A stretch of 64,000 bases of DNA. It comes from Telluribacter sp035998675 (lineage in GTDB: Bacteria; Bacteroidota; Bacteroidia; Cytophagales; Spirosomataceae). Position 1 is the stretch's first letter; each line of letters begins with the position of its first letter. The stretch is from NCBI RefSeq assembly GCF_035998675.1, contig NZ_DASYHI010000023.1, forward strand, positions 124,001 through 188,000. The letters run 5' to 3'. The translations under genes and the position numbers were made by a program. The notes below the pieces were generated by a model. That model saw only the letters and a list, made by a program, of their open reading frames with translations. It was not told where the DNA came from and did not search any database. Below are positions 45,633 to 53,874 of this stretch, one piece after another.

Positions 45633-45836
45633 TCAAACTTATTATGGTGATTAACTATATCAAATTAAACAATTTTCATGGTGCTAACCAACTATTAGCC
45701 AGAAACAAAAAAGGATAAATTTTAGTAAAAAATATTCAATACACTTGATAAGAACTGTAACTCCCTTAGCAGGACCGCCTGAACAGCCACATCGATTTTA
45801 TAACGTAGATAGCCATACGAAAAAACTAAGCATTTT

Positions 45837-48533
45837 TTAATCCTGCTGGAAGTACATCCAATCAAGAAAAAACATCTCTTTCTGGGCACCCGCGGTGCTT
45901 TTGAACGTAAAATAAACGTCGTGCTCACCAGCGGTTCGTTTTATTGGTGCCAGAATTTCTTTCCAGCCGCTTGTGAAATCCGAGGCATTACCGGCGGGTA
46001 TGGACACACTACCTACCAACGGTCCTTCCGGTTGGTCCAGGTGTACTTCCAGCCTTCCGCCCACCCCGTGCTCAAGTACTCTAAACCTGATACTCCCGAT
46101 ATTTGACAGGTCAATCTGGTTTAATTTAACGTAGCGGTTGTGGGTGACACGGCGGATATAAGAAATAAAACCAGTCATTTCGGTGGCTATAACTACCCCC
46201 ACGTTCCCTTCATCAAAATCTTCCAGCTCTACCTTTGGGTGACGAAGGACTATCTGGGCCCTCGTCCGGAGCGGTTCTATCCCATTTGCCCCTTTGTCCT
46301 CGTAGCCCGCCAGTAAAACATAGGCTCCGGTGGTACTTTTGCCCAGGTGCTCGGTGAGCCGTATTTGTCCGCTCATCGGCAAGCTGGCGGGTTTCTCGTC
46401 CAGCGAAAGTATATAGCTAACCAGGGTTTTCGAGTCGGTGGCCGACAAGTCCGGATGCGGCGACATGGCATAGGCACCCCAATTTCCACTACCTCCCTTA
46501 ATTACTTTGTCGGCCAGGGTTTCCACCGCTCCCGCTTTGCCCCGGTACCGTAGGGCAATTTCCTTGAGGCTGGGACCAATGGACTTGGTATCCAGGGCGT
46601 GGCAGGCCCGGCAATCCAGTGAGGCATATAGTTTTTCGGCTTCGGCATACCGTAGGTTGCCGTGGCTGCCGCTGGTTATGGCCCCGGCCAGATCCTTCCC
46701 GAAAGGCAGGTAGTTGAAGGTAACAGAAGCTCTTGCAGGGTCTATTTTCCCGTCCTCCGGGTCTTTAATTGTTACCTGGTAGTCAAGGCTGGAATTGTCC
46801 CAGTAAAAGCTTCGGTTGCCCGTGGTACTGATTCTTGCCACGGGTGGGGTATTCCCTACTTTTACCTGAACAGTAGTCACTCCTTTTCCACCGTGCTGGT
46901 CAGCGGCAGTGAGCGCTACGTTATATACACCCGGCTTTGTAAAAGTATGCTTTACCTCCTTTCCCTTTATTTTTTTTGTTCCAATTGTCCATTCAAAGCC
47001 AAGCTGATCCCGGGGGTCGGAATCCTTTGATTCTGCCCCCGAAAGGGTAACGGTCAGAGGAGCCGCTCCGTAAAGCTGACTGGCCTTGATGGATGCCTGG
47101 GGATTCCGGTTTCCTTCGCTGTATTCTACCCGAATTAAACCGGCGTCCGCGCTTTTGGCGAACCAGTTGGTACCATAGGCCAGAAGGTACATAGCACCGT
47201 CGGGTGCTATCTGCATATCCATGGGAGCAACTACCTTCAGGTGCGGCAGAAACGGCTCCATGCCCGCGTAATTCCCGTTTTCATCCAGCGTTACCGCCAT
47301 CATCCATTTCCTGATCCAGTCATAGATAAATAGTTTACCGTGGTAGTAAGCGGGTAGTTTGTAAGGCGCATTGGGGTACAGGTCGCTGTAGTAGACCGGT
47401 CCCGCCATGGCACTCGCCCCTCCCTTTCCCACGAGCGGAAACTGCCTGGACTCCCCTTTGGCGTACCAGATCAGGGGAGGCTGGGCGGGTGGGAGTTCTC
47501 GGGTACCTGTGTTGTTGGGCGAATCATTGATTGGCCGTAATGGATCTTTTCGGGGCCCCTCCTTCTTTTGGGCAAAATCGTACTTGGGAAACGCTTCGTT
47601 ATTTCCCAGAAAATACGGCCAGCCGTAAAAGCCCGGCTTACGGGCCTGGTTAATTTCATCAAAACTCATAACGCCTCCTTCGGCCGAAGGTACTTTGGTA
47701 TCCGGCCCTACGTCTCCCCAGTATACATACTGATTCTTAGGGTCTACCGACACCCGAAACGGGTTCCGGCTGCCCATGATGTATATTTCGGGCCGACCCC
47801 GGCTACCGTCTTTTGGGAAAAGATTTCCGTCGGGAATGGTATAAGGGGCAGTCGCACCGTCCGCTGTCGGCCTGATTCGTAATATTTTACCCCTCAGGTC
47901 ATTGGAGTTGGCCGCCGTAGCCTGGTCATCTGCCAACTCCCGGCCCGGTCGCTCGTCTACCGGCGTATAGCCTTCGGTTTCTTCGGCGTTGGTATTATCA
48001 CCGGTCGAGATATACAAATTTCCCTTTACGTCAAAGGTAAGGTACCCCGCCGAATGGCAGCAGTACTTTCGTTGGGTGGGGAATTCTAATAGTACCTTCT
48101 CCGTAGACTGCATTAGCTGGTCCCCCCGTAGTTCCATCCGGCTCAGGCGCGTAACCGCTTTTTCGCCGCCTACACCATAAAAGAAATAGATCCACCCGTT
48201 GTTCCTGAAATCAGGATCAATGGCTACGCCTAACAGGCCGTCCTCAATACCACTGAACACATTGAGGTGGGCAAGCGTTTTCAGCTGCTTCTCCTGCGCA
48301 TCGTACAGGCGTACCCCTCCCTTCCTCTCCACAATTACCACGTTCAGATTGGGCAGAATCGCCATTTCCATCGGTTCATCCAGCCCCTGTGCCAGCGTCA
48401 TGGCGGTAAAGCGACTACTATCCGGCGCTTGTATATACCGAGCCTGATTCGGTGAAAATCCTTCGGCCGGAAAATAAAAGGAAGCCAGTAGCAGGGTGCC
48501 GGTCAACACTAGGTTCAGGTACTTGATAAACAT
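45837..48533 (-). CDS. sugar dehydrogenase-PKD-cytochrome c-CBM fusion, secreted
   Basis: The 898-residue protein has a signal peptide (residues 1-25). A beta-propeller of the glucose/sorbosone dehydrogenase type covers about 35-475, with GLDEPMEMAILPNLNVVIVERKG and MGSRNPFRVSVDP. A PKD-like domain covers about 480-575. A class I cytochrome c domain has C641-R-A-C-H645 and a candidate axial Met near 690 (YAMSPHP). A CBM6-like C-terminal domain covers about 760-898. The propeller would oxidise a sugar using PQQ and hand electrons to the built-in haem, while the CBM holds the substrate. The PQQ link is known for the family and not shown here. The gene is followed by a long AT-rich gap and is alone on its strand until the FAD oxidoreductase upstream. 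Confidence 0.88.
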   Translation of the reverse strand: MFIKYLNLVLTGTLLLASFYFPAEGFSPNQARYIQAPDSSRFTAMTLAQGLDEPMEMAILPNLNVVIVERKGGVRLYDAQEKQLKTLAHLNVFSGIEDGLLGVAIDPDFRNNGWIYFFYGVGGEKAVTRLSRMELRGDQLMQSTEKVLLEFPTQRKYCCHSAGYLTFDVKGNLYISTGDNTNAEETEGYTPVDERPGRELADDQATAANSNDLRGKILRIRPTADGATAPYTIPDGNLFPKDGSRGRPEIYIMGSRNPFRVSVDPKNQYVYWGDVGPDTKVPSAEGGVMSFDEINQARKPGFYGWPYFLGNNEAFPKYDFAQKKEGPRKDPLRPINDSPNNTGTRELPPAQPPLIWYAKGESRQFPLVGKGGASAMAGPVYYSDLYPNAPYKLPAYYHGKLFIYDWIRKWMMAVTLDENGNYAGMEPFLPHLKVVAPMDMQIAPDGAMYLLAYGTNWFAKSADAGLIRVEYSEGNRNPQASIKASQLYGAAPLTVTLSGAESKDSDPRDQLGFEWTIGTKKIKGKEVKHTFTKPGVYNVALTAADQHGGKGVTTVQVKVGNTPPVARISTTGNRSFYWDNSSLDYQVTIKDPEDGKIDPARASVTFNYLPFGKDLAGAITSGSHGNLRYAEAEKLYASLDCRACHALDTKSIGPSLKEIALRYRGKAGAVETLADKVIKGGSGNWGAYAMSPHPDLSATDSKTLVSYILSLDEKPASLPMSGQIRLTEHLGKSTTGAYVLLAGYEDKGANGIEPLRTRAQIVLRHPKVELEDFDEGNVGVVIATEMTGFISYIRRVTHNRYVKLNQIDLSNIGSIRFRVLEHGVGGRLEVHLDQPEGPLVGSVSIPAGNASDFTSGWKEILAPIKRTAGEHDVYFTFKSTAGAQKEMFFLDWMYFQQD

Positions 48534-48624
48534 GGTTGGTTTAAGGTTTTACCACTGATTTATTCGATTAAACTTTACTTTTGAGCTTTTCTATTTGGAG
48601 GCCATATACCCTTAAGTACCTGTT

Positions 48625-50340
48625 TCAGGCTTTGGGCCAATGGGTTTCAACTCCCTGTTGCCGAAGTACCTCCTGAAATTCCTTGAGGTGTTGCTTATCC
48701 TCCCTGATGGCCCTGGGAACTACTTTTTTCTTCAACGATTGCGCCACCAGCATGCCTACTGCCTCCCCGATACTCCACTCTACCGGATGCAGACGAAAGC
48801 AGCCGTTGGTAATATGGGTAGTACCAATGTTTTTATTGGCTGGCAGAAGGTTTTCCGTGCGTTGGGGAATGAGGGCTCCCAGCGGAATCTGGAAAGGAAG
48901 CGAGCCAAAATCGACGTAGTTATTGCCCGCCGAGCTGGGGTGCAGATCAATGTGGTAGTACCCAACCCCCACGCTGTCGTAGAAATCGGCGGCGGTATTG
49001 CCTGACTCCCTCCCGGTAACCTGCACGCGCTGCTGCGCGCCTACGTGTTCCTCAAGTACCGTAAAAAGCGCCTTGATGCGCCTCGACTCCCGAACGTACG
49101 GGTACTTGGCCAGGCCATCGTCAGTACCCATTATATCCGGACGCAAACGGAGGCCCGGCCAGCCCTGACCGCCATCGGGGCGGGGTGCCTCGGTCTGCAG
49201 CCAGTACAACAACGAAAGGCTTTGCTGCCTGGCCCGCTCTACGTGCCGGTTAAATTCTTTTTCGGTGGCACCCACGATATTTCCCAGCAGGTAGTCATTC
49301 TGGGGCCAGTTGACCAGGGTAATATCGCCGGAGTAGGTACTTGGGGCAAAGTTGTTCCGATTGATAATTTTCCGGTAGTTCCAGAGGTTCAGGCTATCGC
49401 CGGTTTTTATTCCCTCCGGATGAAAGCCCAGTACCTTGGGTACGGTAGGGTTGTTGGGAGTTGAGTACCACAGCGACAGCATTTTTCCCGGCCAGACCGG
49501 GGCCATGGTGGGTACATAGTTGCGCCAGAAATTATACTCGCGGGGTTTGGTTATGACATGATTTTCGTCTTTCACATAATCCATAGCAAAACACATCGTA
49601 AATGCCTGGTTATTTTGTGGATTTCCCACTTCGGGCGCGTGCAGTTCACCCGTTTCCTTTCGGGATTCAGTGCCCATCACAAATTCAGTACCCGTTAGCG
49701 GCAGCAGGTCGCCCAGTTCGGTGGCATCTACAAAGTACGGGGCCGAAAGTACCAGGCTGTTGCCCCAGCGGCGATTTTGTACCTTCAGCGCCTGTACCTT
49801 ATCACCATCCACCTCGGCTCCTGTTGCTTTGTGCTCCAGCAGCAGCGTTAGTTTTCCACTACTCAGGTAAGGCGCCATCGTATCGAGCAGTACGGCCAGT
49901 GCGACGCGTGGTTCGTGGCAAAGACGGGATACGGAGCCATCACCCGGATTCAGGAATGGACGCGCCCGGGCCTCGTCGGTTAACCGGTAGTGCTTTTTGT
50001 AGTAATCCCTGACCCCCGTTCGGAAGTCCCGGTACGACTGCGGCGCTCCGTGGGTTTCTATCCACGGGTGTTCGTCGGGCGGTACGCCCTGCTGGGTTAT
50101 CTGCCCACCGATCCAGTCCGTTTCTTCGGTAAGAATAACCGTGAGGCCGTTTCGCAGCGCGGCCAGGGCGGCGGCAAAACCACCTAATCCTCCTCCCGCT
50201 ACTACCACGTCAGCTTTTAATTCACGGGCTGGCACTTTTTCAGTGGCAGGAGCCGTCGGGGAAAAAGGCACCCAAAGTACCGACGAAGCCAGTACTCCCC
50301 CACCGGCGGTTATGTTTTCAATAAAGCTCCGGCGATTCAT
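48625..50340 (-). CDS. FAD-dependent oxidoreductase, exported
   Basis: This 571-residue protein begins MNRRSFIENITAGGGVLASS, a likely Tat signal. It has a Rossmann loop (GGGLGGFAAALAALRNG) and TDWIGGQITQQG, characteristic of FAD_oxidored-type enzymes. A C-terminal block, LLPANKNIGTTHITNGCFRLHP, matches the family. It is shorter than the other two FAD enzymes in the window and lacks their terminal FEVRCY beta domain, so it belongs to a different subgroup. It is flanked by a sugar dehydrogenase-cytochrome fusion and an FG-GAP protein, suggesting a periplasmic sugar oxidation cluster (inference). The substrate is unknown. Confidence 0.85.
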   Translation of the reverse strand: MNRRSFIENITAGGGVLASSVLWVPFSPTAPATEKVPARELKADVVVAGGGLGGFAAALAALRNGLTVILTEETDWIGGQITQQGVPPDEHPWIETHGAPQSYRDFRTGVRDYYKKHYRLTDEARARPFLNPGDGSVSRLCHEPRVALAVLLDTMAPYLSSGKLTLLLEHKATGAEVDGDKVQALKVQNRRWGNSLVLSAPYFVDATELGDLLPLTGTEFVMGTESRKETGELHAPEVGNPQNNQAFTMCFAMDYVKDENHVITKPREYNFWRNYVPTMAPVWPGKMLSLWYSTPNNPTVPKVLGFHPEGIKTGDSLNLWNYRKIINRNNFAPSTYSGDITLVNWPQNDYLLGNIVGATEKEFNRHVERARQQSLSLLYWLQTEAPRPDGGQGWPGLRLRPDIMGTDDGLAKYPYVRESRRIKALFTVLEEHVGAQQRVQVTGRESGNTAADFYDSVGVGYYHIDLHPSSAGNNYVDFGSLPFQIPLGALIPQRTENLLPANKNIGTTHITNGCFRLHPVEWSIGEAVGMLVAQSLKKKVVPRAIREDKQHLKEFQEVLRQQGVETHWPKA

Positions 50341-50418
50341 TTGGTCTGCATTGTTACCATGCTTTTATAATGTGAGAAGGTAAAAAGTAAGAGCGTTTTT
50401 AATCCAGGGTACTCCATG

Positions 50419-51600
50419 TTATTTTCTCTCCTGCGTAAAAACAAAGACTCCCTTTTTATTCGCAATAACTATATCAATAAGGCCATCCCGGGTAATATCC
50501 TCCGCCACCACGTGAACTCCCACGCCCGAGTCGTTATCAATCAGGTGAGGTGTCCAGGTAGGGTTTTTACCCGGTTTATATTCATACCAATACAGTACCG
50601 GCGACTCATACTCGCCCGGGTCTTTCCCCATGTGCGCGAAGTAGCGTTTGCCCGTAACCAGGTCGGAATGACCGTCGCCGTTTATATCTACCAGCGCAAG
50701 GCCGTGGGTCTGGGTGAATTGGTCGGAAATCAGGTGGGTTTTCCACTGGGTCGCCCCCTGCTCATCTTTGGTTTGCTCGTGCCACCATATTCCCAGCGCG
50801 TGGGCCGAGGACGAAATTACATCCTGGTCACCGTCGCCATCCAAATCATGGGCGTACATCTGGGCGCTGGCCTCACCCAGTTTGGCCGGATGGAAGGTCC
50901 AGTCCGGTTGCTGCCGGTTTTGGGGCGCTTCCCACCAACCTTCCTTAACCAGGACATCGGGGCGGCCGTCCTTGTTCATGTCGCCCATACCCAGTCCATG
51001 CGAGAATGGTTCGGAACCCGGCCCATTTTCGGGCCCGATAGAATAAGCTTGCCAGGTAGTATCATTGGAAGAAATCGGTGCGCGAAACCAGGTCATCTGA
51101 CGCATTGAGGAATTGCCGCCCAGCAAATCAGGCCGACCGTCTCCGTCCACGTCATAAAACCCAGCCGACTCGTTTCCAACGGTCGCGTGAATGGGATGAA
51201 CTTTCCAGTGTCCTTCCTTATTTTTGGGGTTTTCGAACCACTGCGCCGCTTTTCCCGGAAAGCCGACCCGCACAAAATCCACCCAACCGTCGCCATTGAC
51301 ATCCATGCCCTTGCTGATAAAGGCGTCGCTGTACCCTTTGTCATAATGAAATTTCTGGGGCGGGGTCAGTTCGTGTTTTTTCCAGTCGGGCGCTTCGAAC
51401 CAGTAGGCACCGGCCAGTACATCAATTTTTCCGTCCCGATTGACGTCCCCCACCGCTACGCCTTCGGCGATGAACTCGGTATGCAGAACCGCCTTTTTAA
51501 ACGTGATGGTACCGGTCGGCTTTTTCTTTTGGGCCTGGGCATCCGGGCTAAGCCACAAACCGCCAACCAGAAGGACACTACACAGTATAATTTTTTTCAT
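50419..51600 (-). CDS. secreted FG-GAP/VCBS beta-propeller protein
   Basis: The ATG at 51600 gives a clean signal peptide (MKKIILCSVLLVGGLWLSPDAQAQ), preferred over 51615. The mature protein consists of FG-GAP/VCBS repeats with calcium-binding loops such as DVNRDGKIDVLAG, DVNGDGWVDFVRVG and DLDGDGDQDVISSS, which build a seven-bladed propeller. Such proteins serve in adhesion or ligand binding and occur near sugar oxidation genes in Bacteroidota and Planctomycetes. The gene faces the toxin-antitoxin pair divergently. No enzymatic motif is visible. Confidence 0.87.
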   Translation of the reverse strand: MKKIILCSVLLVGGLWLSPDAQAQKKKPTGTITFKKAVLHTEFIAEGVAVGDVNRDGKIDVLAGAYWFEAPDWKKHELTPPQKFHYDKGYSDAFISKGMDVNGDGWVDFVRVGFPGKAAQWFENPKNKEGHWKVHPIHATVGNESAGFYDVDGDGRPDLLGGNSSMRQMTWFRAPISSNDTTWQAYSIGPENGPGSEPFSHGLGMGDMNKDGRPDVLVKEGWWEAPQNRQQPDWTFHPAKLGEASAQMYAHDLDGDGDQDVISSSAHALGIWWHEQTKDEQGATQWKTHLISDQFTQTHGLALVDINGDGHSDLVTGKRYFAHMGKDPGEYESPVLYWYEYKPGKNPTWTPHLIDNDSGVGVHVVAEDITRDGLIDIVIANKKGVFVFTQERK

Positions 51601-51813
51601 CTGGGGTAAAAACAAATTTATGGCTGGTAAAATATCTCCTGATTATTACCCGAGCAACCGCCGGTCAGGATTTTTATAATTTAAATTAAAAGAATATCGG
51701 CCGACTTTTATATCGTATTGGTAGGAAAAGAAAAGTAGTACCTATTTGTAAATCTTCCCTCTGCCCGAGGAAATGAAAACCAGCCTGTTTCTATTGTCCT
51801 CGAAAGGGAGTAC

Positions 51814-51844
51814 TTGGATTTGTGCCAAATGGCATGTATATTGG
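51814..51844 (+). promoter_or_regulatory. promoter with internal operator for the toxin-antitoxin operon
   Basis: A TTG at 51814-51816 and tatattgg at 51837-51844 (one change from TAnnTTTG) are separated by 20 bases, a good -33/-7 pair. The inverted repeat tgccaaatggca (51823-51834) lies exactly between them, where a bound antitoxin would block the polymerase. A related half-site, gtgccataatgca, follows at 51844. The ATG at 51863 is 18 bases beyond the -7 box. Confidence 0.55.
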
Positions 51845-51862
51845 TGCCATAATGCAAGTAAT

Positions 51863-52288
51863 ATGGATGTCAGATCAAAAAACAGACGGGTACCTTCCAC
51901 TCCTCAGGTGCAGAAAACCGGTCCATACGGATTAATTGAACAGGCCCGCGAAGGAGTATGGGGCCGGGACGCCGACGACCTGGCGCTCCGGCTGGGCCTC
52001 ACCGACCAGGAAATGGCCCGGGTACTGGCCGTGTCGCTACGGACGTACCACCGCCGCAAGGCGGACGAAAAGCTGGGGCTGGTCGCTTCGGAACGAATCC
52101 TGCTGTTTCAAAGGCTGGCCGAGCACGGAAAAGAGGTATTTGAAGACGAAGGAAAATTCAACCGCTGGCTGCGCCGGCCCCTCCAGGTACTTGGGGGTAA
52201 CTCCCCGCTGGACCTGCTGGATACCACTACCGGCCTGAGCATGGTTGATACCCTGCTGGGGCGGATTGAATACGGTATCCATAGCTGA
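51863..52288 (+). CDS. Xre/MbcA/ParS-type antitoxin (DUF2384)
   Basis: The frame is open from 51773, but the upstream part overlaps the promoter. The ATG at 51863 (MDVRSKNRRVP) is preferred, giving 141 residues. An N-terminal Xre-like helix-turn-helix (LALRLGLTDQEMARVLAVSLRTYHRRK) is followed by the DUF2384 C-terminal toxin-binding domain (VFEDEGKFNRWLRRPLQVLGGNSPLDLLDTTTGL). The protein binds and neutralises the RES toxin encoded one base downstream and should repress its own promoter through the inverted repeat. This is the usual gene order for Xre-RES modules. Confidence 0.92.
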   Translation: MDVRSKNRRVPSTPQVQKTGPYGLIEQAREGVWGRDADDLALRLGLTDQEMARVLAVSLRTYHRRKADEKLGLVASERILLFQRLAEHGKEVFEDEGKFNRWLRRPLQVLGGNSPLDLLDTTTGLSMVDTLLGRIEYGIHS

Positions 52289-52289
52289 T

Positions 52290-52751
52290 ATGCCGCTGGT
52301 ATACCGAATACAGAAGCGGCAGCATCTGGCTAGTATTCTCTCGGGCGTAGGGGCCCAGTTGTACGGCGGGCGGTGGAATCCGGTGGGAGTTCCCCTGGTG
52401 TATACTTCTTCCTCGCCGGAGCTGGCGCTACTCGAGTCACTGGTCCATACCGAAGGTACCCCCTGGGCCGATTTGCCCCCGCTGGTCCTGGTGGAGTTAG
52501 AGATTCCCGATTCTGTACAACCCATTGAGACGGAAGACTTACCCAACCACTGGCAGGATTATCCGGTACTCCCGCAAGTACAGCAGTACCTGGTCCCCTA
52601 CCTGAACCAACGCCGGGCGCTGGCCTATTCGGTTCCGTCGGTGATAGTACCCTGGTCGAAGAATTTGCTGATCGATCCGCTACATTCTCAGATTGAGGCG
52701 GTCCGTACGGTTCGGATTGAGGAGTTTCAGTACGACAAAAGGCTGATGTAA
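52290..52751 (+). CDS. RES-domain toxin (NAD+-degrading)
   Basis: The ATG at 52290 gives MPLVYRIQKRQHLASIL, the normal RES start; the frame is open from 52245 within the antitoxin gene. The 153-residue protein has the Arg of LYGGRWNPVG, the Glu of ELALLESLVH and the Ser of SVPSVIVPWS, the three residues that give the family its name. RES toxins consume cellular NAD+ by phosphorolysis or hydrolysis. It starts one base after the antitoxin stop. The module is in the divergent space between the FG-GAP and ThuA-like genes. Confidence 0.92.
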   Translation: MPLVYRIQKRQHLASILSGVGAQLYGGRWNPVGVPLVYTSSSPELALLESLVHTEGTPWADLPPLVLVELEIPDSVQPIETEDLPNHWQDYPVLPQVQQYLVPYLNQRRALAYSVPSVIVPWSKNLLIDPLHSQIEAVRTVRIEEFQYDKRLM

Positions 52752-52907
52752 GCGGTTCTACTTAAATTTTTCCGGCCCGGGAAGGGTATATTTTATGTAT
52801 AAATTACCTTATTTGTCAAAGTCTGAAACGGGCGTTCCCTTTCATTCCTCGCCCCACGTGTCAATTCTCACATTAAAATTCCTACTACCTACCTAAAAAA
52901 GTACCCG

Positions 52908-53780
52908 ATGCAGAAATTACGATTCGTACTAATCGCTGTTTTTACCGCTAGCCTGCTGGTTGTCACGCAACTACCCGGTAAGGGCCAATCCAAAGCTAAT
53001 AAACCGCTGGTGGTATTTGTTACCGGCGACCACGAGTACAGTGGTGAACAAACGCTGCCCCTGCTGGCGGCCGAACTCGAAAAAAACTACGGCTTTCGGA
53101 CCAAGGTACTTAAAGCGTCACCCAACCAGAATGCAGAACAGAATATACCCGGACTGGAAGCACTACGCGAGGCGGATATGGCCGTATTTTTCCTGCGCTG
53201 GCGACAACTCCCTTCCGATCAGTTAAAACACATTGACAATTACCTCAACTCGGGCAAGCCGGTCATGGGTTTCCGTACCTCTACCCACGCCTTTAACTTT
53301 CCAAAGGGTCACGAGTCAGAGGTCTGGAATGCGTTTGGCGAGCGGGCGTTTGGCTCGCCTCCGGGCTGGGGTAAAGCCGGACACACCCACTACGGCCACG
53401 AAAGTACTACGGATGTTTCCATTATTCCGGAAGCAGCCAAACATCCCATAATGACCGGTGTTACTCCCGCCTTTCACGTACCTTCCTGGCTCTACCGGGT
53501 TCGGCCCGACTACCCACCCAAGGACGCGACCCTGTTGTTGTTGGGAAAATCGGTAAATCCGGACAAGGCAGCCATTGAAAATCCCGTGGCCTGGACCTGG
53601 AAAAACAAACACGGCGCTAAGGTATTTTTTACCACGCTGGGTCACCCCGAAGATTTCAAGGAAGAAGGCATGCAACGTATGACAGTCAATGCCATTCATT
53701 GGTTGCTGGATAAACCGGTACCTAAAAAGTGGAAAGGCAAAGTTGATATTCAGGTACCTTACAGGGGAATCGTAAAGTAA
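52908..53780 (+). CDS. ThuA-like domain protein, exported
   Basis: This 290-residue protein has a signal peptide (about residues 1-27). The ThuA-like class I glutamine-amidotransferase fold follows: PLVVFVTGDHEYSGEQTLPLL, DMAVFFLRWRQLPSDQL, GFRTSTHAF and VFFTTLGHPEDF. ThuA proteins act in catabolism of 3-keto sugars from trehalose and related glycosides, and many Bacteroidota members are extracytoplasmic. It is followed 94 bases later by the large dehydrogenase-cytochrome fusion gene on the same strand, which suggests they act on the same oxidised sugar. The exact reaction is unknown. Confidence 0.88.
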   Translation: MQKLRFVLIAVFTASLLVVTQLPGKGQSKANKPLVVFVTGDHEYSGEQTLPLLAAELEKNYGFRTKVLKASPNQNAEQNIPGLEALREADMAVFFLRWRQLPSDQLKHIDNYLNSGKPVMGFRTSTHAFNFPKGHESEVWNAFGERAFGSPPGWGKAGHTHYGHESTTDVSIIPEAAKHPIMTGVTPAFHVPSWLYRVRPDYPPKDATLLLLGKSVNPDKAAIENPVAWTWKNKHGAKVFFTTLGHPEDFKEEGMQRMTVNAIHWLLDKPVPKKWKGKVDIQVPYRGIVK

Positions 53781-53874
53781 AATCGTCATTACCAAAAAGC
53801 TCTTTTGCTGCCGACAAAAAGAAGCCGGGAGCTAAAGCAAAAAAAAAAATTTACCTAGCAAGTTGCAAACAATC

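Noticed and set aside
45634..45641. TAAGTTTG on the minus strand as promoter of the large PAS kinase gene
   Set aside because: It abuts the ATG at 45632, leaving no room for a leader.
51613..51620. TAAATTTG on the minus strand as promoter of the FG-GAP gene
   Set aside because: It would place transcription start about 5 bases before the ATG and no -33 box fits; the AT-rich match is probably chance.
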